Position numbers and translations under genes: made by a program
The notes under the pieces: model-generated
What the model was told of the DNA's origin: nothing
The model's input: only the letters and a program-made list of their open reading frames with translations
Database searches by the model: none
Source: JBDRLV01 sp043812755
Lineage (GTDB): Bacteria > Patescibacteriota > Patescibacteriia > UBA9934 > GWF2-40-263
Assembly: GCA_043812755.1 (NCBI GenBank)
Contig: JBDRLV010000007.1
Location: 1-37,383, forward strand
Length of the DNA stretch: 37,383 nucleotides
Reading direction: 5' to 3'
Part shown: positions 37,358 to 37,383 of the stretch, in pieces
Position numbering within the stretch: the first letter of the stretch is position 1
Layout: every line of letters starts with the position of its first letter

Positions 37358-37383
37358 GGTGGAAAACAAAAAAGCACCCACGA

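Overview
The window reads as chromosomal DNA of an uncultivated bacterium with a small genome, most probably a member of the Patescibacteria (CPR). This is an inference from gene content and style: a compact mraY-ftsW-murG segment with a separate murD, MacA/MacB-type efflux genes, bL9, CTP synthase, bL27, a NifU-like protein, very small acidic or zinc-ribbon proteins, MopE-type lipoproteins and many short palindromic repeats. TAA, TAG and TGA all end genes, so the standard bacterial code applies.

Layout. 1-970: start of a DEVH-box helicase (- strand) behind a long leader that carries nested repeats. 1808-4902: an ABC exporter, a Cys/His-rich small protein and a DUF2233-type lipoprotein. 4939-5083: a small RNA. 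5424-9070: a two-gene operon of MopE-like lipoproteins with a structured RNA between the genes. 9353-10162: a roughly 810-nt, densely base-paired RNA with its own promoter and terminator. 10359-14710: a tiny acidic protein, then a macA-macB efflux operon. 14836-17541: bL9, PyrG and an unknown protein. 17601-17885: another RNA gene. 18106-18871: a three-gene operon of unknown small proteins. 19210-23669: bL27, NifU-like, a membrane protein, MraY, FtsW and MurG. 24342-24952: tRNA-Lys and a GIY-YIG nuclease. 24995-28964: a five-gene operon in which an unknown gene and a MYG1-family gene are each flanked by the same pair of structured elements. 29136-29296: a small RNA. 29314-34886: P-type ATPase, small protein, translin-like protein, glycosyltransferase and MurD. 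35017-37193: two unknown genes, an RNA candidate and a tandem duplication of a signal-anchor coding segment.

Two kinds of genes are interleaved. Housekeeping genes are AT-rich, prefer A/T at third codon positions, usually lack a clear Shine-Dalgarno sequence, and several appear leaderless (TATAAT six to eight bases before ATG). Accessory genes (helicase, MopE-like lipoproteins, the 18 kb and 25-29 kb operons, the 35 kb gene) are richer in G/C at third positions, have strong Shine-Dalgarno sequences, long structured leaders and a shared promoter type (TTGACA, 17-bp spacer, TATACT-like).

The strongest candidates for undescribed biology are the 810-nt RNA, with long perfect stems and a possible pseudoknot, and the paired RNA elements around the 25-28 kb genes, whose two copies differ by compensatory base changes. 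Further signals are a sequestered Shine-Dalgarno at 28602-28678, an in-frame UAG 40 codons before the apparent natural end of the 25551 gene, and repeats that donate in-frame ATG codons to three genes. All structure calls were made by eye.
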